A stretch of 64,000 bases of DNA from Kaistia algarum (GTDB taxonomy: Bacteria > Pseudomonadota > Alphaproteobacteria > Rhizobiales > Kaistiaceae), in the NCBI RefSeq assembly GCF_026343945.1, contig NZ_JAPKNJ010000001.1:1-64000 (forward strand). Reading direction: 5' to 3'. Below, one piece after another: positions 37,208-46,410 of the stretch; the stretch's first letter is position 1; every line of letters begins with the position of its first letter. The position numbers were made by a program, and so were the translations under genes. The notes beneath the pieces were generated by a model. The model was not told the origin of the DNA. It made no database searches and saw only the letters and a program-made list of their open reading frames with translations.

Positions 37208-37840
37208 TCAGGGAGCTCCGTTCGCTGGCAATCCGGCGCCGTAGCGCATTCCGTCGACGAGCAGCGCCACCATGCGTTCGGCATGGCCGGGGCGGTCTTC
37301 GCGGGCCTGCATGCCGAGACGGGCGGCTGCGTTCAGGAGTTCGTCCGGCTCGACATCGGCGCGGATCTCGCCCGATGCGATCGCAGCATCCAGCAGGGAC
37401 TGCAACGCCGGCACGAGCCGTGACTGGAAATAGGCCGGCAGACAGCTGAAGGTCGGGTCGCCGGAATGCAGCGCTGAGGCGAGGCCGCGCTTGGTGGCGA
37501 TGAAGGCGGCGTAACGCTGCATCCACCGCGCCAGCGCCTCCCCCGGCGGATAAGCCGCCGCGAGCGTCCGCGCAGCCGCCGCACAGGAATCGACCTCTCG
37601 GCGAAACACGGCGCCGACGAGATCGGCGCGTTGCGGAAAATGGCGATAGAGCGTTCCAACGCCGACGCCCGCCTTGGCGGCGATCTCCCGCACGGGCGCA
37701 TCAACCCCGGACGCCGCAAAAACCGCCAGCGCCGCCTCCAGCAACGCATCCACATTGCGCTGCGCGTCGGCGCGCACGGGCCGGCATGCGTCCATCTCGC
37801 GAAGGGCGTCGTCGCCTGGTTCGACGGAGTCGTGACTCAT
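37208..37840 (-). CDS. TetR-family transcriptional repressor
   Basis: A 210-residue regulator. The helix-turn-helix region spans about residues 25-75 (ALLEAALAVFAASGVDAPVREI and GVGVGTLYRHFPQRADLVGAV). The ligand-binding half has the SCLPAYFQSRLVPALQSLLDAAIASGEIRADV layout of regulators beside dehydrogenase genes. It is divergent from an SDR gene, with two palindromes between them that are probably its operators, so it likely represses both itself and the SDR/aldo-keto reductase pair. Confidence 0.92.
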   Translation of the reverse strand: MSHDSVEPGDDALREMDACRPVRADAQRNVDALLEAALAVFAASGVDAPVREIAAKAGVGVGTLYRHFPQRADLVGAVFRREVDSCAAAARTLAAAYPPGEALARWMQRYAAFIATKRGLASALHSGDPTFSCLPAYFQSRLVPALQSLLDAAIASGEIRADVEPDELLNAAARLGMQAREDRPGHAERMVALLVDGMRYGAGLPANGAP

Positions 37841-37864
37841 CGCACGAAACTTCTCTTGCTAAAC

Positions 37865-37900
37865 GGAACAATGTTCCATATAAAAACGGAATGACGTTCC
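37865..37900. promoter_or_regulatory. Tandem palindromic operators between tetR and the SDR gene
   Basis: GGAACAATGTTCC (37865-37877) is a perfect palindrome around one base. GGAATGACGTTCC (37888-37900) is a near copy 23 bases further on. Both fit TetR-type sites and cover the start region of the tetR promoter. Confidence 0.75.
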
Positions 37901-37963
37901 GCTTCTGGTTATAGACCGGTGCGGCCGCATTGACCACCCATCCTATTCAAACAGGACATTATC

Positions 37964-38719
37964 ATGTCTCCCACCCGCATTGCCCTCGTCACCGGCGCCA
38001 ATCAGGGCGTCGGGTTCCAGCTTGCCAAGGAACTCGTGGCCAACGGCGTTACCGTCCTCGTTGGATCGCGCAATTTCGAGCGCGGCGAGGCTGCCGCCGG
38101 CCGGATCGGCGACGGCGCCATCCCGATCCAGATCGACGTCACGGATCTGGGCTCGATCGCCGCCGCGGCGGAGCGCATCCGCAACGAATTCGGCCGCCTC
38201 GATCTGCTGGTCAACAATGCGGGCATATCGAACACGCGCGAAGGCGCCGTCTCGATCGCGGACTACATCCAGACCAGCCGCGCCAGCAACGTGTCGCTCG
38301 ATGAGGTTCGCGCCATCTGGGACACCAATGTCTTCGGCGTGCTCGCGGTCTATCAGGCGATGCTGCCGCTGCTGCGCCTGTCCGCCGACGCCCGCATTGT
38401 CAACGTCTCCAGCACCGTCGGCTCGCTCGCCACCAATGCCGATCCCGCCTTCCCCTATCGCTCGATCTTCGCCCCCGGCTACGCCGCTTCCAAGACCGCG
38501 CTCAACGCAATGACCCTCGCCATGATGATCGAACTGGAAGGTACGGGCATCAAGATCAACCTCGTCTCGCCCGGCTTCACCAGCACGAACCTCAACAATT
38601 ACGAAGGCACGGAATCGCTCGAAGACGGCTCGCGCGAGGTGGTACGCGTCGCGCTGCTCGGCCCCGACGGCCCCACCGGCACCTATACGAGCTGGGAAAA
38701 CGCGACGATCCCCTGGTGA
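37964..38719 (+). CDS. SDR-family oxidoreductase (carbonyl-reductase-like)
   Basis: A 251-residue short-chain dehydrogenase/reductase with TGANQGVGFQLA at residues 11-22, LVNNAGIS, catalytic serine in VNVSSTVGS and YAASK. The TGANxGVG and GSRNFERGEAA form matches the animal and plant carbonyl-reductase-like subgroup that reduces reactive carbonyls with NADPH. It is the first gene of a unit controlled by the divergent TetR repressor, followed 39 bases later by an aldo/keto reductase. Confidence 0.9.
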   Translation: MSPTRIALVTGANQGVGFQLAKELVANGVTVLVGSRNFERGEAAAGRIGDGAIPIQIDVTDLGSIAAAAERIRNEFGRLDLLVNNAGISNTREGAVSIADYIQTSRASNVSLDEVRAIWDTNVFGVLAVYQAMLPLLRLSADARIVNVSSTVGSLATNADPAFPYRSIFAPGYAASKTALNAMTLAMMIELEGTGIKINLVSPGFTSTNLNNYEGTESLEDGSREVVRVALLGPDGPTGTYTSWENATIPW

Positions 38720-38758
38720 TCCGGTCGTCCACCCGCCCATTCACTTTAGGAACACGCC

Positions 38759-39793
38759 ATGCATTACCGCACGCTCGGCAAGACCGGCATCAAAGTCAGC
38801 CCCTATGCATTAGGGGCGATGATGTTCGGAGGGATCGCCAATGCCGACCACGATGACGGCATCCGGATCATCCACAAGGCGCTCGATTTCGGCATCAACT
38901 TCATCGACACGGCCGACCGCTACAGCGCGGGCGAATCCGAGGAGATCGTCGGCAAGGCGCTCAAGGGGCGGCGCGACAAGGTCGTGCTCGCGACCAAGTT
39001 CTCGGGACCAATGGGCGAGGATCCCAACCGGCAGGGCGCTTCGCGGCGCTGGATCATGCAGGCGGTGGATGATTCGCTCCGGCGCCTGCAGACCGACCAT
39101 ATCGATCTCTACCAGATCCATCGGCCGATGCCGGACACCGACATCGAGGAGACGCTGTCGGCCCTGACCGATCTCATGCGGGCCGGCAAGGTGCGCGCCA
39201 TCGGCTCCTCGACCTTCCCGGTCTCCGAGATCGTCGAGGCGCAATGGGTCGCCGAGCGGCGCGGGCTTGCTCGTTTCCGTACCGAGCAGCCGCCTTATTC
39301 CATTCTCGATCGCGGCATCGAGAGCGACATGCTGCCGACCTGCCAGCGCTACGGCATGGGCGTGATGGTGTGGAGCCCGCTGTCGAAGGGCATGCTGACC
39401 GGCCGCTATCGCAAGGGCCAGCCGCTGCCGGAGGGCGGCACGCGCGCCCGAATCTTCAGCCGGCAGATGTCGGATGAGCGCAGCCTCGACGCAGTCGAGC
39501 AACTCCTTCCGCTCGCCGCCGAAGCCGGAATGTCGCTCACCCACATGGCGATGGCGTTCGTCATGGCCCATCCGGGCGTCACCTCGGCCATCCTCGGCCC
39601 GCGAACCATGGCCCATCTGGACGACCTGCTCGCCGGAGCCGAGATTCGTCTTACCGATGAAATCATGGACCGGATCGACCAGATCGTCCCGCCGGGAACC
39701 GACGCAGGGCTGAACGAGGCGGCCTATCGTCCGCCGGCGGTGACGCAGCCAAGCCTGCGGCGGCGCCCTGCCGGGGAGCGCGCCGCCGCCTGA
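38759..39793 (+). CDS. Aldo/keto reductase
   Basis: A 344-residue TIM-barrel NADPH reductase. The catalytic tetrad is visible: D and Y in FIDTADRYSAGES, K in VVLATKFSG and H in IDLYQIHRP. The cofactor-binding end VTSAILGPRTMAHLDD is typical of AKR class 11-13 enzymes that reduce aldehydes and ketones. It follows the SDR gene and is probably under the same TetR control, which suggests a detoxification unit for reactive carbonyls. Confidence 0.93.
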   Translation: MHYRTLGKTGIKVSPYALGAMMFGGIANADHDDGIRIIHKALDFGINFIDTADRYSAGESEEIVGKALKGRRDKVVLATKFSGPMGEDPNRQGASRRWIMQAVDDSLRRLQTDHIDLYQIHRPMPDTDIEETLSALTDLMRAGKVRAIGSSTFPVSEIVEAQWVAERRGLARFRTEQPPYSILDRGIESDMLPTCQRYGMGVMVWSPLSKGMLTGRYRKGQPLPEGGTRARIFSRQMSDERSLDAVEQLLPLAAEAGMSLTHMAMAFVMAHPGVTSAILGPRTMAHLDDLLAGAEIRLTDEIMDRIDQIVPPGTDAGLNEAAYRPPAVTQPSLRRRPAGERAAA

Positions 39794-39856
39794 TCGCCGC
39801 GCGGACGATCCGGAGCGGGAAAGCAGTGGGGGCGACGGACCCGCTCGCCCTCCCCT

Positions 39857-40831
39857 TCAATAACCCCGCGTTCCCCGCGCTTCGAGATCGAGCGCCGGGC
39901 CGACCGGGACGATGCCGGTCGGGTTGATGGTGCGGTGGCTCTTGTAATAGTGCTTCTTGATGTGGTCCATATCGACCGTCTCGGCGATACCCGGCACCTG
40001 GTAGAGTTCGCGCGTATAGGAAGAGAGTGCGGGATAGTCGGCGATGCGGCGGATGTTGCATTTGAAATGGCCGACATAGACCGGGTCAAAGCGGATCAGC
40101 GTCGACCAGAGCCGCCAATCGGCCTCGGTCGGCTCGCTGCCGGCCAGGTAGCGCTGCTTCGACAGGATGCCTTCCAGCCAGTCGAGGCTTTCGAACAGCG
40201 GAGCGACGGCCTCCTCATACGCGGCCTGCGTCGTCGCGAAGCCGGCGCGGTAGACGCCATTGTTGATGGTCGGATAGATCCGGGCGTTGAGCGCGTCGAT
40301 CTCGGGCCGCAGTTCTTCCGGATAATAGTCCCCTGGCTTCGCGCCGACACCGTCGAAGGCCGAATTCAGCATGCGGATGATTTCGGACGATTCGTTCGAG
40401 ACGATCGTCTTCCGCTTCTTGTCCCAGAGCACCGGCACGGTGACGCGGCCGGTGTAGGCCGGATCGGCCAGCGTATAGACCTCGTGCAGGAAGCGCTTGC
40501 CGTTGACCTTGTCGGGCGTGACGCCGGGGCCCTCGTCGAAGGTCCAGCCATTTTCCAGCATCAGCCAGTTGACGACCGAATAGTCGATCATCCCCTCCAG
40601 GCCCTTGAGCGCACGGAAGATCATCGTCCGGTGCGCCCAGGGGCAGGCCCGCGAAATATAGAGGTGGTAGCGCCCGGCCTCGGCCGGGAAGCCGCCCTCG
40701 CCGCTCGGGCCGGGGCTGCCATCCGCCGTTACCCAGTTGCGGAAACCGGCGGCCTGGCGCTCGAAGCGCCCGCCGGTATTGCCGGTGTCATACCATTGGT
40801 CGTGCCAGACACCGTCGATCAACAGGCCCAT
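39857..40831 (-). CDS. Glutathionyl-hydroquinone reductase (Xi-class GST)
   Basis: A 324-residue Xi-class GST, which removes glutathione from glutathionyl-hydroquinones. The N-terminus GLLIDGVWHDQWYDT and the active-site motif RACPWAHRT (C63) are diagnostic. ESSEIIRMLNSAF and the C-terminal helical domain (AGSEPTEADWRLWSTLIRFDPVY, in part) follow. The start chosen is the ATG at 40831 (MGLLIDG); upstream ATGs at 40858 and 40861 are in frame. It may support quinone handling together with the flavin hydroxylase cluster elsewhere, but the distance makes this speculative. Confidence 0.93.
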   Translation of the reverse strand: MGLLIDGVWHDQWYDTGNTGGRFERQAAGFRNWVTADGSPGPSGEGGFPAEAGRYHLYISRACPWAHRTMIFRALKGLEGMIDYSVVNWLMLENGWTFDEGPGVTPDKVNGKRFLHEVYTLADPAYTGRVTVPVLWDKKRKTIVSNESSEIIRMLNSAFDGVGAKPGDYYPEELRPEIDALNARIYPTINNGVYRAGFATTQAAYEEAVAPLFESLDWLEGILSKQRYLAGSEPTEADWRLWSTLIRFDPVYVGHFKCNIRRIADYPALSSYTRELYQVPGIAETVDMDHIKKHYYKSHRTINPTGIVPVGPALDLEARGTRGY

Positions 40832-40992
40832 TTCGTCACTCCATCTCTTGCTGCCCATCATGTGCGGTTCGCACGGCGTGACACCAGAGGCACGCGCGGC
40901 GACAAACCGTTCACCGCTTCGCCCCGACGCTTGACCGAAGCCGCCCGGCGACGCATCGTCCACTGGGCTCCAACTTTCGGGGAATCGCGATC

Positions 40993-41430
40993 ATGATCCG
41001 CGCGCTTATTGCCATGCTGATGCTTGCCCTTCTCGGTGGCGTCGCCGCGGCCGGATCGAGGGATCTCGACGATCCGACCGTCGGCGTCGGGCGCCTCAGC
41101 CGCGGCAGCGTTCCGCTCTGCGACCAGAACTCGGTGCTCGGCAATGTCGCCAGCCGCTATCGCTCCGTTCAGGCCGATCTCTGGCAGACTGGGCTCGCCA
41201 TTGCCTCTGTCGGCCGTATCAACGAAACCGCGTTCGAGCCGGGCGAACTGCTCGATCGCCGCTTCTGCCATGCCAAGGTCGAGCTTTCGAATGGCCGGCC
41301 GGCGGATGTGTTTTATCTGATCGAAGAGCGCCAGGGCTTCGCCTCGATCGGCTGGGGCGTCGAGTTCTGCGTACCGGGACAGGATCCTTGGCGCGTTTAT
41401 GACGGCGGCTGCCGGACTCTGCGTCCGTAA
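40993..41430 (+). CDS. Small secreted cysteine-bearing protein upstream of RNase T2
   Basis: A 145-residue protein of unknown function. A signal peptide (MIRALIAMLMLALLGGVAAAG) is followed by a mature domain with four cysteines (PLC, RFC, EFC and GGC contexts), consistent with two disulphides in the periplasm. The frame ends 5 bases before the RNase T2 start, so the two are one operon. It could assist, inhibit or share the export route of the nuclease. No family name is recognised. Confidence 0.75.
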   Translation: MIRALIAMLMLALLGGVAAAGSRDLDDPTVGVGRLSRGSVPLCDQNSVLGNVASRYRSVQADLWQTGLAIASVGRINETAFEPGELLDRRFCHAKVELSNGRPADVFYLIEERQGFASIGWGVEFCVPGQDPWRVYDGGCRTLRP

Positions 41431-41435
41431 GTCCG

Positions 41436-42092
41436 ATGCGCGGTCGGTTTCACCCAACCGCCCTTCTCGCCACATTGATTCTGCTTTTCGGCCTGGCGCC
41501 CGATTGGGCTCGCGCCGATAATCCTGGCGACTTCGCCTTCTATGTCCTGTCGCTGTCCTGGTCGCCGACCTATTGCGAGAGCAGCCAGGGGCGCAGCGAT
41601 CGCATCCAGTGCGGCGGGCGGCCCTTCTCCTTCGTCGTGCACGGTCTCTGGCCGCAATATGAGCGCGGCTATCCGAGCGATTGTCCAAGCGCGGGACCGA
41701 TGGGCGTCTCGGGCAGCATCATTGATGCCATGCTCGACATCATGCCAAGCCCCGGCCTCATCCGCCATGAGTGGCGCACGCATGGAACCTGCTCGGGGCT
41801 GCCGCAGCGGGCCTATTTCGATCTCATCCGCCGCGCCAGCGAGATCGTTCGCATTCCCGAGCGCTTCACCGACAATCAGGAAGCCGTGACCGTCTCGCCG
41901 CGCGAAGTCGAGGCAGCCTTCCGCGCCGCCAATCCCGGCCTGCCGGGCGACGGGATCGGCGTCGCCTGCGATTCCCGCCGCCTCAAGGAAGTGCGCATCT
42001 GCCTGACGCGCGACCTTTCCTTCCGCTCCTGCCCCGAGGTCGACCGCGCCGCGTGCCGCCGCGACCGGCTTGTCATGCCTCCCGTCCGCTGA
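41436..42092 (+). CDS. Periplasmic ribonuclease T2 family enzyme
   Basis: A 218-residue secreted RNase. The signal peptide ends near ARA-DNPGD (about residue 27). The two catalytic segments are present: FVVHGLWPQ (CAS I, H69) and IRHEWRTHGTCSG (CAS II, H111, E112, H116). It degrades RNA by transesterification in the periplasm. It is coupled to the small cysteine-bearing protein upstream and followed 9 bases later by a GST gene. Confidence 0.95.
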   Translation: MRGRFHPTALLATLILLFGLAPDWARADNPGDFAFYVLSLSWSPTYCESSQGRSDRIQCGGRPFSFVVHGLWPQYERGYPSDCPSAGPMGVSGSIIDAMLDIMPSPGLIRHEWRTHGTCSGLPQRAYFDLIRRASEIVRIPERFTDNQEAVTVSPREVEAAFRAANPGLPGDGIGVACDSRRLKEVRICLTRDLSFRSCPEVDRAACRRDRLVMPPVR

Positions 42093-42101
42093 AAGCTTCC
42101 C

Positions 42102-42704
42102 ATGCTGGTCCTGCGCAGTTCCGACGCCTCTCCCTTCGGCCGCAAGGTCAAGATCGCGGCGCATATTCTGGGTCTGTTTGATCGTCTGCAGATCGTCGCC
42201 ACCGATACGGCCGATCCGTCGGACGCCATCCGCCAGCAGAACCCGCTCGGCAAGATCCCGGCGCTGATCCTCGAGGATGGGACGGTGCTCTATGATTCCC
42301 GCGTCATCGTCGACTATCTCGACCATCTCGCCGGGGCCGGCCGGATCGTACCGATCGAAGCGGCCCGCCGCTATCCGGCGCTGGTGATGCAGGCGCTGGC
42401 CGACGGCATTCTCGATGCGGCATTGCTGCAGGTCTATGAGAAGCGCTGGCGCGAGGCGCCGCTGCATAGCGAGCGCTGGACCGAGCACCAGGCCGGCAAG
42501 GTGGCGCGCGGGCTAGCGGCGCTGGCCGAAACCGATCTCTCCGGTGAGACGCATGTCGGCCATATCACCGTCGCCTGCATGCTCGGCTATCTCGACCTGC
42601 GGTTCGCCGGAGCATGGCGGGCCGACTATCCGAGCCTCGTCGCCTGGCTCGACGATTTCGCCGAGCGGACCCCTTCCTTTGCCACGACGCGGCCCAAGGG
42701 CTGA
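42102..42704 (+). CDS. Glutathione S-transferase family protein
   Basis: A 200-residue GST. The thioredoxin-like domain has SSDASPFGRKVKIAAHIL with a serine active site, the cis-proline block NPLGKIPALILEDG, and the glutathione-contact end YDSRVIVDYLDHLAG. The helical C-terminal domain has AALLQVYEKRWR and VACMLGYLDLRF. Substrate unknown. It probably belongs to the RNase T2 operon by spacing but has no obvious functional link to it. Confidence 0.92.
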   Translation: MLVLRSSDASPFGRKVKIAAHILGLFDRLQIVATDTADPSDAIRQQNPLGKIPALILEDGTVLYDSRVIVDYLDHLAGAGRIVPIEAARRYPALVMQALADGILDAALLQVYEKRWREAPLHSERWTEHQAGKVARGLAALAETDLSGETHVGHITVACMLGYLDLRFAGAWRADYPSLVAWLDDFAERTPSFATTRPKG

Positions 42705-42756
42705 AGTTACCGCGCCAAGCGCTCGCGGCCGCCTCATCGACCGAACGGAGTTTTCC

Positions 42757-43599
42757 ATGGCATTTTCGATGCGCGACGCCGACCGGCTCGCCGAGATCCT
42801 GCATGAGGCGGCGGAGGTGGAGATCATCCCACGCTTCCGGCATTTAGGCACCGGCGCCATTCGCGAGAAGACCTCGGCCGAGGACCTCGTCACCGACGCC
42901 GATGTCGCCGCCGAGAAGCACATTGCAGCCGCGCTGGTAAAGGCATTTCCGGGCGCGATCGTCGTCGGCGAGGAAGGCGTTTCCGCCCGGCCGGCGCTGC
43001 TCGACGAGTTGGACGGCGCCGAACTCGCTTTCGTGGTCGACCCGGTCGATGGCACCAAGAACTTCGCCTCCGGCCTGCCGCTCTTCGGCGTCATGGCCGC
43101 GGTGGTCGCCAAGGGTGAGATCGTCGGCGGTGTCATCCTTGATCCGATCGGCGGCGACTGGTCGATCGGCGTCGCGGGCGAAGGTGCCTTCACCGTCACG
43201 AAAGAGGGCACGTGCACGCCGCTCGAAGTCGCCAAGGCCCTGCCGGCCGCGAAGATGACCGGCACCGCGTCCTGGTCGACCCTGCCGGAGCCGTTGCGCT
43301 CGCAGCTTTGCGCGAATCTCGCCCATACACGCTCGGCCGCGAACTACCGCTGCGCCGCGCACGAATACCGGATGATCGCCGCCGGCAGCAGCCATTTCGC
43401 GTTGTTCTCCAAGATCAATGTCTGGGACCACGCGGCCGGCTGGCTGCTGCATCGCGAGGCCGGCGGCTATTCCGCACGCTTCGACGGCAGCGCCTATCTG
43501 CCGGGCCACCGCGACGGCGGCCTTCTGTTCGCGCCCAGCGAGGCAGCCTGGCATGATCTGCATGCGGCTCTGTTCCAGGGAACGGAATACGCGGGCTGA
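42757..43599 (+). CDS. Inositol-monophosphatase-family phosphatase
   Basis: A 280-residue member of the lithium-sensitive phosphatase family. Metal-site motifs are GEEG (near residue 70), DPVDGTKNFASGLP (near 90-105) and WDHAAGWLL near 228. Paralogues in rhizobia act as inositol, histidinol or nucleotide phosphatases; the subtype is not clear. The ATG at 42757 fits; a second in-frame ATG lies four codons on. An A/G-rich stretch (ACGGAG) precedes the start. Confidence 0.88.
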   Translation: MAFSMRDADRLAEILHEAAEVEIIPRFRHLGTGAIREKTSAEDLVTDADVAAEKHIAAALVKAFPGAIVVGEEGVSARPALLDELDGAELAFVVDPVDGTKNFASGLPLFGVMAAVVAKGEIVGGVILDPIGGDWSIGVAGEGAFTVTKEGTCTPLEVAKALPAAKMTGTASWSTLPEPLRSQLCANLAHTRSAANYRCAAHEYRMIAAGSSHFALFSKINVWDHAAGWLLHREAGGYSARFDGSAYLPGHRDGGLLFAPSEAAWHDLHAALFQGTEYAG

Positions 43600-43643
43600 G
43601 TTCCGCGAGCTGTTCTCCAAGGCAAGCAAGGCCGGCCCCCCGC

Positions 43644-43750
43644 CCCTCGCCCGCAATCGGGCGAGGGAATTGGGCGGCGGCCTTCATAGAGCTCGCCGCC
43701 GGGAATGAGTCCCCTCTCTCCCGCCTGCGGGTGAGGGCTGGGCTGAGGGC
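43644..43750. repeat. Two palindromic intergenic repeats
   Basis: CCCTCGCCCG and CGGGCGAGGG (43644-43667, loop CAAT) form a perfect 10-base stem. A second element around 43711-43750, with CTCTCCCGCCTGCGGG and GTGAGGGCTGGGCTGAGGG, is the common proteobacterial intergenic palindrome type. A related short element (CCCTCCCCTTGAGGGAGGG) lies at 44493-44511. They may be dispersed REP-like sequences that also end transcripts. Confidence 0.65.
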
Positions 43751-43829
43751 CTTTTCTTCGCATCCGCAAGCGAGCTTGACTCGATCCATGCCTCTTACTT
43801 ATCCTCTCGGTTAAATTCGGAGGATGTCC

Positions 43830-44471
43830 ATGCGGCCGCTGATTCTGAAGATGTCGATGTCGGCGGATGGCTTCGTCTGCGGGCCGAACAACGAGGTCGA
43901 GTGGGTCTTCTCCAGCATGGATGAAGGCGCCAATGGCTGGACGATGGACCTGCTCTGGAATGTCGGCGTCCACATCATGGGCAGCCGCACCTATTACGAC
44001 ATGGCGAGCTACTGGCCCTATTCGGCCGAAATCTATGCTCCGCCCATGAACGAAATTCCGAAGGTCATTTTCAGCCGCAAGGGGCTGATCGAGCCGCCCC
44101 GCGCGCGCCTCGCCGTGCAGCAATCGGATGGACAGGCGTCGCCCGGCGAGGCCGTCGCTGATCCCGAACGGCCGCTCTCCCGCTTCGAGGCGGAATGGGC
44201 AGAACCGCCCGTCTCGGATGATCTCGCCGGCGAGATTGCGCGGCTGAAGGCGGAGGACGGCAAGCCCATCCTCGCCCATGGCGGCGCCGGCTTCGCGCGC
44301 AGCCTGATCGCCGAGGGCCTCGTCGACGAGCTTCGCCTGCTGGTGCATCCGGTGCTGCTCGGCACAGGCAAGTCGATCTTCACCGACCTGCCCAAGCCGA
44401 CCGATCTGAAGCTCATCAGCGCCACGGTCTTCGGCAGCGGCGCGATCGCGCAGGTTTACAGGCCGGGGTGA
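43830..44471 (+). CDS. Dihydrofolate-reductase-fold protein (RibD C-terminal type)
   Basis: A 213-residue protein of the DHFR/RibD-C superfamily. It has LKMSMSADGFVCGPNNEVEWVF, the IMGSRTYYDMASYWP block for nucleotide-cofactor contact and ILAHGGAGFARSLIAEGLVDELRL, LLVHPVLLGTGKSIF. Members reduce pyrimidine or folate-like compounds with NADPH; the role here is unknown. The ATG at 43830 is preferred because GGAGG (43819-43823) is 6 bases upstream; the ATG at 43824 touches the ribosome site. Confidence 0.87.
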   Translation: MRPLILKMSMSADGFVCGPNNEVEWVFSSMDEGANGWTMDLLWNVGVHIMGSRTYYDMASYWPYSAEIYAPPMNEIPKVIFSRKGLIEPPRARLAVQQSDGQASPGEAVADPERPLSRFEAEWAEPPVSDDLAGEIARLKAEDGKPILAHGGAGFARSLIAEGLVDELRLLVHPVLLGTGKSIFTDLPKPTDLKLISATVFGSGAIAQVYRPG

Positions 44472-44544
44472 GCGTTCCCCGGCCTCTTTGAACCCTCCCC
44501 TTGAGGGAGGGCTCAAGCAAGAGCGGCTGATCCGACAGTTCGCC

Positions 44545-45201
44545 TCAGAACTTGTAGCCGACGCCGGCCCGGATCGTGTTGGTGTTGAGATCGGCATTGG
44601 CGCCCGTGCCGAGGCCGGTCTGGTAGAACTCCTTGCCGAAATCGGCGTACTGATATTCGACGCGGGCGATGATGTGGTCGGTAACTGCCGCCTCGACGCC
44701 GGCGCCGAGCGTCCAGCCCCAATGGGTGCTGTCCGTCGACATGGCACCGCTGTCGACCGTGGCGCCCGTGACCGCCGCGCCGCCCGTGCCATAGGCGAGG
44801 ACCCGACCGAAGGAATAGCCGGCGCGCAATCGGGCGGTCGAATCCCAGTTCTGCTTGACGCTGCCATTGGCGCCGTAATTGCCGCTGAGATTGTCCCAGT
44901 TCAGATCGGCTTCGGCGCCGAGAACGATGTTGTTGCCGAGGTCGAAATTGTAGCCGCCAAAGCCGCCGAGCTTGGCGCCGTCGACATTCGGCGAGGCGGC
45001 GGAGAAGCCGTTGTCGACATTGAAATTGCCCCAGCCATAGCCAAGGATCGCGCCGAGATAGGGGCCGGTCCAGGTGAAGGCCGGAGTGACCGCCAGAGGC
45101 GCCGCAGCAGCGGGCTCATAGGTCAGGTCGGCGGCGAAAGCCGAGGCGGAGCCGATGGCGAGCGCCGCGGCGGCGAGGGAGAGGGTGCGGATACGCAGCA
45201 T
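44545..45201 (-). CDS. Outer-membrane beta-barrel protein (Omp25/RopB-like)
   Basis: A 218-residue outer-membrane barrel. The signal peptide ends at AFA-ADLTYEP near residue 23. The mature protein has FTWTGPYLGAILGYGWGN, alternating glycine/aromatic strands, GYSFGRVLAYGTGGAAVTG, and ends in a C-terminal phenylalanine (AGVGYKF), needed for barrel insertion. This is the common rhizobial Omp25-type family. The ATG at 45201 has GGAG 7-9 bases upstream, which excludes the longer start at 45216. Confidence 0.92.
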   Translation of the reverse strand: MLRIRTLSLAAAALAIGSASAFAADLTYEPAAAAPLAVTPAFTWTGPYLGAILGYGWGNFNVDNGFSAASPNVDGAKLGGFGGYNFDLGNNIVLGAEADLNWDNLSGNYGANGSVKQNWDSTARLRAGYSFGRVLAYGTGGAAVTGATVDSGAMSTDSTHWGWTLGAGVEAAVTDHIIARVEYQYADFGKEFYQTGLGTGANADLNTNTIRAGVGYKF

Positions 45202-45645
45202 CTTTTTCTCCAGCATGCGAGACGAAAACGAGGCGCGACAAGCCCCGTCGCTGGAGCTGAATCAACTGCCGCAATGCGGCGAAACGGGACGGAAAATGGG
45301 GCGATATCGGGACATTCGCGATTGTTGCGAGAGGGTCGCATCGCCCGCTTAGGATATTGGAGGAATTCGTCTTTCTCGATTTCGCACGCGCTTCACTGGC
45401 GTGGCTGGCCTCATTTCCGGCACAGGCCTTTCCTCCGGTTTACGGAGGTTAAGCCGAGGCGCCGCAGAGTCCGATTTCATTAAGCATGTCGCCAAACCCG
45501 CGCTTGCGATGACCGAGGCGCGAGCTCTTCTGCGCCCCTGAGGGAGGCTCCGGGGGGAGACCGGTTTGCAGCGCATCGCCGGCGATGGAGCTTACCGAAT
45601 CCGCAGCGCCGCCCTATCTACGAACGCGGCAATGAGGGGACGTTC
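45202..45645. other. 444-base divergent intergenic region
   Basis: The region between the outer-membrane protein and the pteridine-reductase-like SDR carries no gene. It contains the small inverted repeat CCTCCGGTTTACGGAGG (45433-45449) and the promoter area of the barrel gene. No known RNA was recognised. Confidence 0.4.
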
Positions 45646-46410
45646 ATGGCGGATGCGAAGAAGGCGGCATTGGTGACCGGCGGGGCGCGGCGGATCGGGC
45701 GCGCCATCGCGCAGGATCTTGCCGCGAACGGTTTCGCCGTTGCCATCCATTGCTATCATTCCGTGACGGAGGCCGAGGGGCTCGCGGCAGATATCCGCGC
45801 CAGCGGCGGCGAGGCGATCGTCGTCACGGCAGACCTTGCCGATCTCGAAGCGGCCCGCGCCCTTCCCGCCGAGGTCGCGGCGCGATTGGGTCCTGCTACA
45901 CTCCTCGTCAACAACGCCTCGATCTTCGAAGATGACGGCATCGGCAATCTCGATCCGGCTAGGTTCCAGCGCCAATTGGCCGTCAATCTGACGGCGCCGG
46001 TGCTGCTCGCCGATGCCTTTGCGAGTGCGCTTCCCGTCCCGCGCGAGGGGCTCGTCGTCAACATGGTCGATCAGCGCGCCTGGAAGACGACGCCAAATTA
46101 CGTCTCCTACCAGCTATCGAAATCGGCCCTGCTGACCGCGACGCGAACGCTGGCGCAGGGGTTGGCGCCGCGCATCCGCGTCAATGCCATCGGCCCCGGC
46201 CCCACCCTGCCCTCGCCGCGCCAGGACCCGGCCGAGTTTCGCAAGCAGGCGGAAGCCGTCCTGCTCGGCCATGGGCCGGAACTCGACGAATTCGGGCGGA
46301 CGATCCGCTATCTCTATGAGACACGCTCGATCACCGGGCAGATGATCGCACTCGACGGCGGCCAGCATCTTGCCTGGGAGACGCCCGACGTCGTAGGGAT
46401 CAAAGAGTGA
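45646..46410 (+). CDS. SDR-family oxidoreductase, pteridine-reductase/FolM-like
   Basis: A 254-residue SDR. The cofactor motif [12 protein letters not shown] with its double arginine is typical of pteridine reductase and FolM (dihydromonapterin reductase) proteins, which use NADPH to reduce pterins. NNASIFEDD, the serine-site region [10 protein letters not shown] and YQLSK complete the site. In this SDR the usual catalytic serine position is in MVDQ, an Asp or neighbour instead, as seen in pteridine reductases. It overlaps uvrC by 4 bases (GTGA), an arrangement seen in many rhizobia. Confidence 0.83.
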   Translation: MADAKKAALVTGGARRIGRAIAQDLAANGFAVAIHCYHSVTEAEGLAADIRASGGEAIVVTADLADLEAARALPAEVAARLGPATLLVNNASIFEDDGIGNLDPARFQRQLAVNLTAPVLLADAFASALPVPREGLVVNMVDQRAWKTTPNYVSYQLSKSALLTATRTLAQGLAPRIRVNAIGPGPTLPSPRQDPAEFRKQAEAVLLGHGPELDEFGRTIRYLYETRSITGQMIALDGGQHLAWETPDVVGIKE

